From an uncultured Saprospiraceae bacterium (GTDB lineage Bacteria; Bacteroidota; Bacteroidia; Chitinophagales; Saprospiraceae), in assembly GCA_938016265.1 (NCBI GenBank), contig CALLWB010000065.1, positions 1-35,580 on the forward strand: 35,580 nucleotides of DNA, given 5' to 3'. Below, in pieces: positions 8,389 to 18,365 of this stretch. Position 1 is the first letter of the stretch. Each line of letters starts with the position of its first letter. The translations under genes and the position numbers were made by a program. The notes under the pieces were generated by a model. That model did not search any database and was not told where the DNA came from. It saw only the letters and a list, made by a program, of their open reading frames with translations.

Positions 8389-8475
8389 AAATTTCCGTTC
8401 ATAACTTCTTGAAATGGTTAACTTTTGAAGTTGCTCAAATATTTTTCACTTTTTTTTTGAAAAAAACGGAAATTT
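8389..8475. repeat. Perfect 11-base inverted repeat with a 65-base spacer
   Basis: AAATTTCCGTT (8389-8399) is the exact reverse complement of AACGGAAATTT (8465-8475). The spacer is T- and A-rich. It is not followed by a T-run on either strand. It may be a structured 5' leader, a paired regulator site or a trace of a small mobile element; no coding sequence is inside. Confidence 0.6.
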
Positions 8476-8945
8476 GATCTCCTTGATCAACAACTATTTA
8501 CAAAAAGTTTGCATTCTGTTAATACTGTCACATAGGGATATTGATTCCTTCAAAATCTTACAGAATACTCAATATATGATTTATTTCTATTGCTTCTAAT
8601 GGGCGAATTTTTCTTAATGCTCCATATTACGGTATGGCTTGTTTTTAACAATTAATACCCATTTTTCATATTCTAATTTCTTGTTGCCTAATAGCTACCT
8701 CTATACACATTAAACTATCTAATAGGGTGTTTTATTATTTGAATTTGGAGGTATATGACAATAATTAGATGTGAAGTTTTTAGCGCTTGTATTTGTTGGA
8801 AAATTAAGAATTCATAATAGATTATTTTTTACCAAGCTTAAAATTGTGGTGTCACAAATTGCCAAAAACATTCAGATTTGGTAGTTGATATTATCCAAAA
8901 TTGAAGGAGTAAATCAATTGGTGCAAAAGTGAACACAATTTTAAA

Positions 8946-11900
8946 ATGAGTCAGAGAAGCAAACAACTGCCAAAGTTTAAGAGTAAGAAGATAACCAAAA
9001 CATTCCCCTTAAATATTAGAATTAATGAACTGATTTTTAGAGTCTACTCCTTGAGGAAGTATTATGCTCTTATTATTCTGGTCACAGTTCTGACGAATAC
9101 TGCGTATTCAGAAACATCCACCTTCCCAAAATCAACAATCAATAAAACCTCGGAATTTAAGACGACAAATTCCCCATCCCATTCCAACAAGTCTACCCTT
9201 CACAACCAACAAACCACTAAATCAAACAATACACAAAACAAGGTGTATCCCCTTGCGGCAGAAGCCAAACAATCAACAACAGATCCGTGTGATGCAGCCG
9301 CCTCAGGTAATACAGACACCGATCTAGACGGAATCGCTGACCTCTGCGATTTAGATGACGACAATGATGGAATCCTCGATGTAGACGAAATCGCCTGCAC
9401 GCCGACTCCTGAGTTTGCAAATATCGGATGGATACCAATGTTCAATCTCGGAGGAGGACTTTTTAATTGTCCACAAGGGCCAGATTTCACCTTCACCATT
9501 ACAAACTACAACACTATTGAAATAGATAGTGTAGCCGTTTTTGACGACGCGAACCAATCATTCGAATCTACGTATACACAAGCAGACAACGCTAAAAATA
9601 TTCATATCAGCTCGAATAGCTGTACCGGAAATCCAGGAGACCCAATTACCCAATTCACCCAATTGGAAATCAATTTCAACGACCCAACCCCCATCGGAGG
9701 CTGGGCATTTGCAATAGTAGACATCGATGTCAGCCAAGTACAAGTAGAAGCTATTGACGCCCTCGGATTTCAAGTACCTAGTGAAATAATCAACCTTTGG
9801 CTCCAAGAAGTTTTTGATGCCAATCCCGCCAACGGAGGGAATAACCTTCCGTACTGGGATGAGAACAATAATGCGATCGTAGGCAGTACAGACAACGACG
9901 GCATTTTTAATACCAACAATATCGGAACGACAACAGAAAACGAGGCCGCTAGCGCTTGGTTTGAAGCCAATGTTTCTATCGACAAACTGATTCTTACCTT
10001 TTCACCAATATCAACAAACAACGATCCTTCCTACCATTTTTATATTGTTTCCAACTGTTGCGATTACGACACAGATACAGACAATGATGGTCTGGTCAAT
10101 CGTCTGGATACTGACGCAGATAATGACGGCTGTCCAGACGCAGAAGAAGGTGGAGGAAATTTCACAGTAGCAGCAGGAGATATTCTCAATGATGCGCTTA
10201 CTGGAGGAGTAAATGCAGATGGCATTCCCATTCTAGCAACTACCGCTGGCCAAACAACAGGCAATAGCCAAGATGATACCATGCAGTCTTGCCCTTGCCC
10301 ATTTGCCTTGGGAACAGATATGGACAATGATGGGACAGATGACGCTTGCGATTTAGACAATGACAATGATGGAATACTGGATACGGAGGAAGGTAGATCC
10401 TGCAGAAGCTCCGCTGAATGGGGCGTGGCTCCGTTTATCTGGACGACTTCTCTTGAAAATGGAATAATATCCGATGTGATTCCAGGTATGAATATGGAAG
10501 TAGATATTACTACGAATGCGCTAGGAAGTTTTGAAGCTTATGGCGGCACACAATTGGACGGCTCAAATGGCTTTTTTGGTGGTGTCGACGATCTTGGGGT
10601 GTTTTTTGATCCAGATGCGAATCAGAGTACCTCACCTTTTAATATTACCATTACTTTTTCTAAGCCAATTAGCACTGGATCTTTTTTGATTACAGATATA
10701 GACGCTGGAGCTGATAGATTAGAGCAAGTAGTCGTTACTACGGATATTGGAAATCCTACCTTAAGTTTAGTACAAGGAAGTCTGGTGGTCATCTCAGGAA
10801 ATACGGTGTCTTCACCGAATACACTTTCCTCGGATAACGATTCAAAGGGCAGCGTCTTGGTTACCTTACCAAAAGGAACCACGCAAGTCACTATTATTTG
10901 TAATGAAATGAGTAATGCTGCCAATCCCTACACAAGGGGAATTGGCGTGCTGGGTGAATTGAGTATCTGTACATTTGAAGATTTTGATGAAGACACAGTT
11001 CCTGATTATCTGGATACCGATTCTGATGGGGACGGTTGCCCAGACGCATTGGAAGGAGACGGTGGATTTACATTTGCCAATATTCAGAATGAAGTATTAA
11101 ATAGCAGTGTTGGTCTGGATGGAGTTCCTGTTATTGCATTTTCCGGACAAGGAATCGGGAGTGCCTTTAACATCCAACAAAAAGCATTGGCCTGCACCAC
11201 AACCGCAGAAAACGATATCAATCAAACTCCACAGGATGCCAATGTTTCAGGCAATATTTTAACGAATGATAATGATCCAACAGGAAATAATCAAGCCGTA
11301 CAACAAGTCACTGGTTTAGATGCCGCAGGTAACGAAATAAACATTCCAACAGACAATACGCCAACCCCCGTTTTTAGCACAGATGGCCACCTAGCAGGAA
11401 ATATTTCGATCGACAAATACGGCGCATATGACTTTGGCCCATTTCCATCATTTATCGGCAGTATTCCCATAAAATACATCGTAGAAAACGAAAACGGAAG
11501 TACCGCCAACGCCACACTGGAAATTAAGGTGATTAGTAACCCCGATCCAGTCAATAATGACGCTCCAATTGCCAACAACGATACCAACACCACTCCTCAA
11601 AATACACCCGTAAGTGGTCAAATTATCCACTCAAACGATTCCGATCCTGATAGTGATCCATTGTCCATATTTGCCGCATTGGCAGATACCGACGGGGATG
11701 GCGCTTTGGACAATTCATTGGCACTCGGATCAGCCACTGCTGTTTATGGTGTTGATGAGGAGGGCGTTCAAGCACTGGCAGGCCAGCTAACCCTAGCTTC
11801 TGATGGCAGTTATTCCCTTGATTCATCGCCGGATTTCAGAGGCAAATTACCCATAAAATATACAATAGTTGATCCTTCTGGAGCGGTTAGTTCTGCAGGG

Positions 11901-14384
11901 TTGACCATTACAATAGAACGAGAACAAGAGAATGTTACTTACGGGAATGATGATGCAAATCTAGGACAGGAAGGCAAAAATCAAACAGGCAATTTGCTAG
12001 ACAATGATTATGATCCTGAAGGTAATACACAGAGAATAGTCGGAGCGACGGACAAAACTGGGAAATCCCTATTTGTAGATGGTACGACTGCGAATCTATT
12101 GCCAGGAGGAGGGACTTTTATACTAGGAGATGATGGTACGTACAATTATGCTCCTATCCGCGGATATATTGGTACAGAGGTACTGATCTACCAGGTCTGT
12201 GATGATGGAGCGATGATCGCCTGTGAACGGCAAACCTTATACTTAACTACGTTGCCAGAGAACACCACCAGTGCTACAGACGATTTCAATAATACACTGA
12301 TCAATACTCCAGTAACCAGCAATGTGTTAACCAACGACAACGATCAGGAAGGAGACGGCCAAACAGTTACCTTACTTGCTGCTGTTCCTGCTTCAGAAGG
12401 GAGCATTACCCTAAATTCAAACGGAACATATACCTATACTCCTGCCCTTGGTTTTTCAGGAGAAACGACCTTTGTTTATGAAGTTTGTGATGACAAAATA
12501 CCAGCAGCTTGCGAACAAGCAACCGTCTATCTGGAAGTACTGCGAGCGGTAGACCATGAAATTACCTCCGTCATTGCAAACCCTGATTTCGTAACAACGG
12601 AACAAGACCTGATCTTAAATAATAGTGTGTTGACCAATGATTACGATCCAGAAGAAACCTCCTTTTCCATCACTACTATCCAAGGAGATACTAATGGAGA
12701 CGGCTTGTTGGATGATTTGGTTCCTGTAGGAATTGCTACGTCTATCTATGGAAATGATGAAGACGGAAATAGGAACCTAGCAGGTACTCTTCTAATGAAT
12801 ACAAATGGGACATATTCCTATCGACCAGCACCTGGTTTCCTAGGTGAAGTATCCGCAAAGTATGAACTAACAGACGGAAACAACGATACAGATAGCACTC
12901 TTCTCACCATCCAAATAGTAGAAGCAGCAAACAACAATACCTTTGCCGCAGACGACGCCGGACTAACAGACGCCAACCTTCCATTAAATGGAAATTTACT
13001 GGCAAACGACAAAGATCCGGAAGGGGATGACTGTCCAGTTGAGGCACTCTTGGTTGATGCAGACGGGAATTCAGCGGCCAACGATCCTGCGCTCTTAGGA
13101 ATACCAACCTCCGTTTTTGGTTATGACGATTATGGTGATTTAGTACCAGCTGGAATGCTGGTGGTGCACACAAATGGAAACTATACCTTTACTCCAGCGA
13201 CTAATTTTGTTGGAAATGTGGTGGCAGTCTATACCATTTGTGATGACGCTATCCCGCAAGCCTGTGATAAGGCTACCTTGGATATTACTGTGAATGGGGC
13301 ATTCCGGGATTATGGAGATGCACCCGCAATGTATCCAGAAGCCTGGCACAAACGACTGGCAGACAATGATGGAAACAATATACCAGATGCTGGTTCTTCG
13401 GTCTGGCTTGGCAAAAAAATCGATTTTGAATCGGAGACGGCTTCTAGTCCTGCTGCGGAGGGTGATGCTTTTGAGGATGGAATTTCCTTCGGTGCAAATG
13501 CTGGACAATTTCCTGAAGTTATTACAAGAGGAAAATCGTATGAAGTTACAGTAACGCTAAATGGAAATCAGTCAGGAATGGAAGTATATCTTGGTATGTG
13601 GATCGATTGGAATGTAGATGGCATTTTTGATGAGTTTCTGAATAGTTCGGCGATAGTAGATGGAGAGACGGATGTTTTGGTAGGAATAACTCCGCCACTG
13701 GACTTTGCAGATGGGAGTTCGCCTGTTGTTAGATTGAGAGTGGACGACAGCCCACTGAACGAGGCAGATTTTGAAGACGGAAAGACGAATGGGGAGGTGG
13801 AAGATTACAAGCATAAAATCATTTATTCAGAAGAGTTGGAAACCTTTACGGCAGTAGAAAATAACTGCACCACCCTTTTTAAATGGAACACCAATTCCGA
13901 ACTAAATACCAGACATTTTGAAGTCCAGTCGAGCAGTGATGGGGTTAATTTTTCCATAGTAGAAGTAATAATGGCAAACGGTTCTACCCTGCTGCCACAG
14001 TCCTACAGTTTCAACCTCGAAGTAACTCGAAGAAAGACATACTACCGATTGAAAACAGTTGAATTTGACGGGAGTTATAGCCTTTCTGACGTGATTTTGG
14101 TAACAACGAATTGCAGCACCATGGAAGAAGAGGTCGGACTATTCCCAAATCCTACAAAAGACGAACTCTTTATGACGATAGATGCCCCAATTACAGCGGC
14201 GGGTACAATAAAAATTATCGACGGATTAGGAAGAGTTGTACAAAGAGAAAACAGAGTAATCAATACAGGATACAACAAATTGGAGTTAAGTACCTCACGA
14301 TTGGAAGCCGGAGTTTATTATATAACGCTCAGCTTTGGAGCGCACAAAATTCGATATCGAAAATTTGTGAAAGTAACAGAATAG
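8946..14384 (+). CDS. Giant T9SS-secreted surface protein with TSP3, Ig/cadherin-like repeats and a GEVED domain
   Basis: 1812 residues. A long basic N-terminus precedes a hydrophobic stretch (YYALIILVTVLTNTAYSE, about 40-56) that serves as signal peptide. Calcium-binding thrombospondin type 3-like motifs follow near 120-150, 373-405, 450-480 and 678-707 (DTDLDGIADLCDLDDDNDG is the first). From about 754 to 1450 there are six repeats of roughly 110-120 residues, each opening with an AxxD...N.LTNDxDPEG-like segment, as in cadherin/VCBS-type tandem repeats. Residues about 1454-1620 are a GEVED domain (DYGDAP ... FEDGKTNGEVEDY). The last 80 residues are a type A T9SS sorting domain (LFPNPTKDELFM ... 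LEAGVYYITL ... KFVKV). It is therefore exported and anchored or released at the cell surface, probably for adhesion or matrix. No enzymatic domain was seen. A terminator follows. Confidence 0.9.
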   Translation: MSQRSKQLPKFKSKKITKTFPLNIRINELIFRVYSLRKYYALIILVTVLTNTAYSETSTFPKSTINKTSEFKTTNSPSHSNKSTLHNQQTTKSNNTQNKVYPLAAEAKQSTTDPCDAAASGNTDTDLDGIADLCDLDDDNDGILDVDEIACTPTPEFANIGWIPMFNLGGGLFNCPQGPDFTFTITNYNTIEIDSVAVFDDANQSFESTYTQADNAKNIHISSNSCTGNPGDPITQFTQLEINFNDPTPIGGWAFAIVDIDVSQVQVEAIDALGFQVPSEIINLWLQEVFDANPANGGNNLPYWDENNNAIVGSTDNDGIFNTNNIGTTTENEAASAWFEANVSIDKLILTFSPISTNNDPSYHFYIVSNCCDYDTDTDNDGLVNRLDTDADNDGCPDAEEGGGNFTVAAGDILNDALTGGVNADGIPILATTAGQTTGNSQDDTMQSCPCPFALGTDMDNDGTDDACDLDNDNDGILDTEEGRSCRSSAEWGVAPFIWTTSLENGIISDVIPGMNMEVDITTNALGSFEAYGGTQLDGSNGFFGGVDDLGVFFDPDANQSTSPFNITITFSKPISTGSFLITDIDAGADRLEQVVVTTDIGNPTLSLVQGSLVVISGNTVSSPNTLSSDNDSKGSVLVTLPKGTTQVTIICNEMSNAANPYTRGIGVLGELSICTFEDFDEDTVPDYLDTDSDGDGCPDALEGDGGFTFANIQNEVLNSSVGLDGVPVIAFSGQGIGSAFNIQQKALACTTTAENDINQTPQDANVSGNILTNDNDPTGNNQAVQQVTGLDAAGNEINIPTDNTPTPVFSTDGHLAGNISIDKYGAYDFGPFPSFIGSIPIKYIVENENGSTANATLEIKVISNPDPVNNDAPIANNDTNTTPQNTPVSGQIIHSNDSDPDSDPLSIFAALADTDGDGALDNSLALGSATAVYGVDEEGVQALAGQLTLASDGSYSLDSSPDFRGKLPIKYTIVDPSGAVSSAGLTITIEREQENVTYGNDDANLGQEGKNQTGNLLDNDYDPEGNTQRIVGATDKTGKSLFVDGTTANLLPGGGTFILGDDGTYNYAPIRGYIGTEVLIYQVCDDGAMIACERQTLYLTTLPENTTSATDDFNNTLINTPVTSNVLTNDNDQEGDGQTVTLLAAVPASEGSITLNSNGTYTYTPALGFSGETTFVYEVCDDKIPAACEQATVYLEVLRAVDHEITSVIANPDFVTTEQDLILNNSVLTNDYDPEETSFSITTIQGDTNGDGLLDDLVPVGIATSIYGNDEDGNRNLAGTLLMNTNGTYSYRPAPGFLGEVSAKYELTDGNNDTDSTLLTIQIVEAANNNTFAADDAGLTDANLPLNGNLLANDKDPEGDDCPVEALLVDADGNSAANDPALLGIPTSVFGYDDYGDLVPAGMLVVHTNGNYTFTPATNFVGNVVAVYTICDDAIPQACDKATLDITVNGAFRDYGDAPAMYPEAWHKRLADNDGNNIPDAGSSVWLGKKIDFESETASSPAAEGDAFEDGISFGANAGQFPEVITRGKSYEVTVTLNGNQSGMEVYLGMWIDWNVDGIFDEFLNSSAIVDGETDVLVGITPPLDFADGSSPVVRLRVDDSPLNEADFEDGKTNGEVEDYKHKIIYSEELETFTAVENNCTTLFKWNTNSELNTRHFEVQSSSDGVNFSIVEVIMANGSTLLPQSYSFNLEVTRRKTYYRLKTVEFDGSYSLSDVILVTTNCSTMEEEVGLFPNPTKDELFMTIDAPITAAGTIKIIDGLGRVVQRENRVINTGYNKLELSTSRLEAGVYYITLSFGAHKIRYRKFVKVTE

Positions 14385-14406
14385 TGTTTAGAATGTTTTT
14401 ATATGT

Positions 14407-14440
14407 AAAGAGGCGTTTTCCCCAAGACGACCTCTTTTTT
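14407..14440. terminator. Bidirectional terminator between convergent genes
   Basis: AAAGAGG (14407-14413) pairs with CCTCTTT (14431-14437), extended by CGT/ACG (14414-14416 / 14427-14429) with one bulged A. A T-run follows on the plus strand and a short A-stretch precedes it, so it can stop both the surface-protein gene and the convergent murF-alr gene. Confidence 0.75.
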
Positions 14441-16911
14441 TATTCCTGAAAGTAGACCCTTTTCACTCGCCCAGAAACCAGCGTGAAAACTTCGTAAGGA
14501 ATCGTCCCCAGCTCCCTCGAAAAATCTTGAATCGTCTTGTGGTTGCCAAATATTTCGACCTCATCGCCCTCTTTGGCTTCCTGGATATCTGATAAGTCAA
14601 TCATCGTCATATCCATGCAGACCTTCCCAATGACCGGAGCCAGCTTTCCATGCAGCCAAACCGAACCGACTCCTAGGCTCAATTGCCGCATAAATCCGTC
14701 TGCATAACCAATACTCATCGTCCCAATTTTTACTTTTTTGTCGGCAGTAGTGGCTCGACCATAGCCGACCGAATCACCCTTGTTCAACCACTTGATTTGA
14801 GAGATAGTTGCCTTTAGCGAACTTACCGTTTGCAACTGATCCTGCATTGTACCACTCGCATCAATTCCATAAAGCCCAATCCCTAAACGGACCATATTCA
14901 GCTGGTTTTCAGGAAAACGAACAATCCCAGCAGAGTTAAGTATATGAAGCATCGGGTTTATTTTTAGGCTTTCGCGAATACGTCCTGCTAAGCTTTGAAA
15001 AAGTTCGATCTGCCCTCTCGAAAAAAGATCATGCTTCTTCGTCTCACTCCCCGAAAGGTGCGAAAAAATAGAAACCACTTCAAGGCCTGGCATCTCCTTC
15101 AAACTTGCAATCAGACGTTCCAAATCCTGTTCTTCAAAACCAAGCCGCTTCATCCCGGTATCCAGTTTCAGGTGGATAGGGTAGGGCGCTTTCAAATCAT
15201 GATGTTGAATGGCGTCATTAAAATCACTCAGCAAGGACAATTGATAAATTTCCGGCTCCAATTGATGTTGGATCATGGTGTCAAATCCAGCAGATTCAGG
15301 ATTCATCACCATTATGGGCAGTTGTATCCCCGCCTTTCTCAACTCCACCCCTTCATCCGTATAAGCCACCGCGAGATAATCTACTTGTTGAAATTCAAGT
15401 AGTTTGGCGACTTCAAAGCTGCCGCTTCCATAGCCGGAGGCTTTGACCATTACCATGATTTTTGTTGCTGGTTGGAGTTGGTTGCGGTAAATGTTGAGGT
15501 TGTGCGTCAGGGCACTCAAATTGATTTCGAGGGAAGTTTTATGGGCTTTGAGTGACAAGGCGTTTGCAATCTGTTCAAATCTGAATTTTCGAGCTCCTTT
15601 CAGGAGGATGGCCGCATCCTTGAAACGGTGAGCAGCTTGCTCGATAAAAGATGCGGTATCTGGGTAGAATGTGGATAGTACCTGTTTGGGTAAAAACGCG
15701 GCAGTAGCCTGGATTTCAGCACCAATACCAATGAATTGATTAATTGATTTACTAGCCACTAAATTGGCCACCTCCTTGTATAGTTTTTCCTTAGAAAGTC
15801 CACTTTGCAGGATGTCTGAGACCACCAATATCTTGCTTGGGTGATTGGTTTGTTGAAGCAAAAAATCGAGGGCGATTTCCAGTGAATTCAGGTCGTTGTT
15901 GTAGCTGTCATTTATCAAGGTGCAATTGTTGGTTGCGGCCTTGAGTTCTAGTCGTAAAGGTATTGCCTGGAGGTTGGATAGTCGTTTTTCTATTTCTTCG
16001 GTATCCGTATTCAAAACTAATAAAATTGTCCAACAATGAATACAGTTTTCCAAGTACGCCTCATCTGTAAACGGGACGGTAATTTTATAGGTTTGTTCTT
16101 TGTAAACACCGGTCAATATCGTTGTTCGAAAGGAGGTGTCGATATGTGTGATTTGCAGGTCCGCCTTCTTTTTAGTCGACCAGGTAATTAATTTTTTTTC
16201 TGGATATTTTGAATGAATCGCGGCATCGATCTCCTGGTATTCAGCTCGATAAATTAGTGTTTCTGTCTTTTCAAACAACTTTAATTTTTCCTGAATTTTC
16301 TGTTGTTTGCTTTCGAATCCTTCGTTGTGGGCGTCGCCGATGTTTGTGAATATCCCGATGTTGCAGTCTATTATGGGAGCGATTCGTTCCATCTCTTTTG
16401 TCGTGGAGATACCTGCTTCAAAAATACCGAGTTCGTGGTGTTGGTCAATGGCCCAAATGGATAGCGGCACGCCGACTTGAGAGTTGTAACTTTTTGGACT
16501 TTTGACGATGGTATAATCGGGTGCTAACAGTTGGGCGAGCCATTCTTTGATGATGGTTTTACCGTTGCTACCTGTTACGCCGATGACCGTGAGGTCAAAT
16601 TGGTGGCGATGGTGGATGGTGAGTTGTTGCAGGGCCGTCTTTACATTTTGTACCAGCAAAAAATTCCCGGAAGGAAAATCTTCTAGTACTACTTGATTGC
16701 TGATGACAAAATTTCGGATTCCTTTTTCGTAACAATCGTTAATGTAGGCATGCCCATCATGGGTTTCTCCTACGATTGCGAAAAACAGTGTACCCTTTGT
16801 CGGCGTACTTGTCCGGCTATCAATGGATAGGTAGTTGATTTCTTCGGTAGAAACTGCCTGGAGTAGTTTTCCTTGCACAATGCTCGCAATGTTGTCGATT
16901 TTGTATCCCAT
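14440..16911 (-). CDS. murF-alr: Bifunctional UDP-MurNAc-tripeptide:D-Ala-D-Ala ligase / alanine racemase (MurF-Alr fusion)
   Basis: 823 residues in two enzymes. The N-terminal part (about 1-450) is a Mur ligase with the ATP-binding GSNGKT (114-119) and the Mur segments FEAGIST (164-170) and NIGDAHNEGF (190-199). The C-terminal part (about 458-823) is a fold-type III alanine racemase with the PLP lysine K490 in MVMVKASGYGSG, the SIGYADG segment and VGYGR. Alr makes D-alanine and MurF adds the D-Ala-D-Ala dipeptide to the peptidoglycan precursor in the cytoplasm. This fusion is common in Bacteroidota. The PLP lysine context is KASGYG rather than the more usual KA(N/D)AYG. It starts 22 bases after the purD stop and is probably co-transcribed with it. 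Confidence 0.95.
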   Translation of the reverse strand: MGYKIDNIASIVQGKLLQAVSTEEINYLSIDSRTSTPTKGTLFFAIVGETHDGHAYINDCYEKGIRNFVISNQVVLEDFPSGNFLLVQNVKTALQQLTIHHRHQFDLTVIGVTGSNGKTIIKEWLAQLLAPDYTIVKSPKSYNSQVGVPLSIWAIDQHHELGIFEAGISTTKEMERIAPIIDCNIGIFTNIGDAHNEGFESKQQKIQEKLKLFEKTETLIYRAEYQEIDAAIHSKYPEKKLITWSTKKKADLQITHIDTSFRTTILTGVYKEQTYKITVPFTDEAYLENCIHCWTILLVLNTDTEEIEKRLSNLQAIPLRLELKAATNNCTLINDSYNNDLNSLEIALDFLLQQTNHPSKILVVSDILQSGLSKEKLYKEVANLVASKSINQFIGIGAEIQATAAFLPKQVLSTFYPDTASFIEQAAHRFKDAAILLKGARKFRFEQIANALSLKAHKTSLEINLSALTHNLNIYRNQLQPATKIMVMVKASGYGSGSFEVAKLLEFQQVDYLAVAYTDEGVELRKAGIQLPIMVMNPESAGFDTMIQHQLEPEIYQLSLLSDFNDAIQHHDLKAPYPIHLKLDTGMKRLGFEEQDLERLIASLKEMPGLEVVSIFSHLSGSETKKHDLFSRGQIELFQSLAGRIRESLKINPMLHILNSAGIVRFPENQLNMVRLGIGLYGIDASGTMQDQLQTVSSLKATISQIKWLNKGDSVGYGRATTADKKVKIGTMSIGYADGFMRQLSLGVGSVWLHGKLAPVIGKVCMDMTMIDLSDIQEAKEGDEVEIFGNHKTIQDFSRELGTIPYEVFTLVSGRVKRVYFQE

Positions 16912-16933
16912 TTCGTTGGCAGCTTACCAGTTA

Positions 16934-18202
16934 TTACAAATCAAATCCAATATCCTTACGGTAATTTTTCCCTTCAAAGTTAATGATTGCAGCATTTTTG
17001 TAAGACAACTCCAAGGCCGCTTTAAAATCAGTTCCGTAGGAAGTCAACGCAATAACCCGACCACCATTGGTGACAATCGCGCCCTCCTTTTCTGCTGTTC
17101 CCGCTTGGAAAACAAGGCTATCAGACACTTCTTTGATCCCAGATATCTCCTTGCCTTTTTCATAGGCTTCAGGATAACCACCCGACACCAGCATCACGGT
17201 ACAAGCTGCCTGTTCATCAATTTCAATGGATTGTTCCTCCAAAGTTCCCTTTGCTACGGCATCAAAAAGCCCCAACAAATCAGACTTTAATCTCGGCAAA
17301 ACGACTTCCGTTTCTGGATCACCCATCCTACAATTGTACTCAATCACCATCGGTTCACCATCTACCCGAATCAAACCTATAAATACAAATCCTTTGTAGG
17401 CTATTTTTCGATCTTGCAGGCCTTTGATGGTTGGTTCTACGACATTGGAAATGACTTTTTCCATTAGTTTATCGTCTAGAAAGGGTACGGGAGAAACGGC
17501 ACCCATTCCACCTGTATTCAACCCGGTATCTCCTTCGCCAATGCGCTTATAGTCCTTGGCTACGGGCAATATTTTGTAGGAATTGCCATCGGTCAATACA
17601 AAAACAGAAAACTCAATGCCGTCCAGAAATTCTTCGATGACCACTTTGTTGCTAGCTGCGCCAAATTTGCCTTCCAGCATTTCTTTTAGCGCCTGTTTTG
17701 CTTCTTGCCGATCGTCTAAAATCAGCACGCCCTTTCCTGCTGCCAGCCCATCCGCTTTCAGTACAATTGGAGTCGCTTGTTGATCAATAAACTGATATCC
17801 TTCTTCCAGGTTTTCTAAGGTAAATTCCTGATAAGCGGCAGTCGGAATGTTGTAATCTGCCATAAATTTTTTGGCGAAGGCTTTACTCCCTTCCAGCTGT
17901 GCTCCTTGTTTTGAAGGACCAATAACTGGGATGTTATGTAAGTCCTTATTCTCTAGGAAAAAATCATAAATCCCTCGGACCAGCGGTTCTTCAGGACCAA
18001 CAATGACCATGTCTATTTGCTGTTTAACGCAGAATTGGCCGATACTTTCGAAGTCATTAGGATTTAGGGGGATGTTATTGGCTATCTGTGCAGTCCCTGC
18101 ATTTCCAGGAGCGACGAATAGCTGTTTGCAATGTTGGCTTTGGGTTAATTTCCAGGCGAAGGCGTGTTCTCGTCCGCCACTTCCAAGCAACAGTAAATTC
18201 AT
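16934..18202 (-). CDS. purD: Phosphoribosylamine--glycine ligase (GAR synthetase)
   Basis: 422 residues with ATP-grasp fold. It opens with the family signature LLLLGSGGREHAFAWKL and contains LKADGLAAGKGVLI (ATP-grasp), FSVFVLTDG, LNTGGMGAVSP and YNCRMGDPETEVVLPRL (metal and substrate binding). It ligates glycine to phosphoribosylamine, the second step of purine synthesis. The frame can be extended to a TTG at 18220, but that codon lies inside a TAnnTTTG promoter box (18218-18225, minus strand), so the ATG at 18202 is chosen. Length is normal for the family. The downstream gene is murF-alr, only 22 bases away. Confidence 0.96.
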   Translation of the reverse strand: MNLLLLGSGGREHAFAWKLTQSQHCKQLFVAPGNAGTAQIANNIPLNPNDFESIGQFCVKQQIDMVIVGPEEPLVRGIYDFFLENKDLHNIPVIGPSKQGAQLEGSKAFAKKFMADYNIPTAAYQEFTLENLEEGYQFIDQQATPIVLKADGLAAGKGVLILDDRQEAKQALKEMLEGKFGAASNKVVIEEFLDGIEFSVFVLTDGNSYKILPVAKDYKRIGEGDTGLNTGGMGAVSPVPFLDDKLMEKVISNVVEPTIKGLQDRKIAYKGFVFIGLIRVDGEPMVIEYNCRMGDPETEVVLPRLKSDLLGLFDAVAKGTLEEQSIEIDEQAACTVMLVSGGYPEAYEKGKEISGIKEVSDSLVFQAGTAEKEGAIVTNGGRVIALTSYGTDFKAALELSYKNAAIINFEGKNYRKDIGFDL

Positions 18203-18217
18203 ATGAAAAGGTTTGTG

Positions 18218-18225
18218 CAAAGATA
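18218..18225 (-). promoter_or_regulatory. Candidate -7 box of purD
   Basis: The minus strand reads TATCTTTG, a match to TAnnTTTG. Transcription would start near 18211, leaving a leader of about 9 bases before the purD ATG. No clear -33 element. Confidence 0.42.
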
Positions 18226-18365
18226 AAAAAATCTGTGGGAGGGACCAGAAGGTGGTATTCAGTATAAGAATAATTTAAATGTCCAAAATACAAGCAATTA
18301 ACAAGGCCTTAATTGAAGGAATTTCAACATGCAGTGAAAAGAAAACAAGCACCCAACCACCATTG

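Larger units (their letters stand above)
8288..8945. other. Long AT-rich intergenic region
   Basis: 658 bases with no convincing gene on either strand. It holds the terminator of the small upstream gene and an 11-base inverted repeat (both listed), several T- and A-tracts, and presumably the promoter of the giant surface protein. An AAGGAG at about 8904 is followed only by short dead-end frames. Confidence 0.6.
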
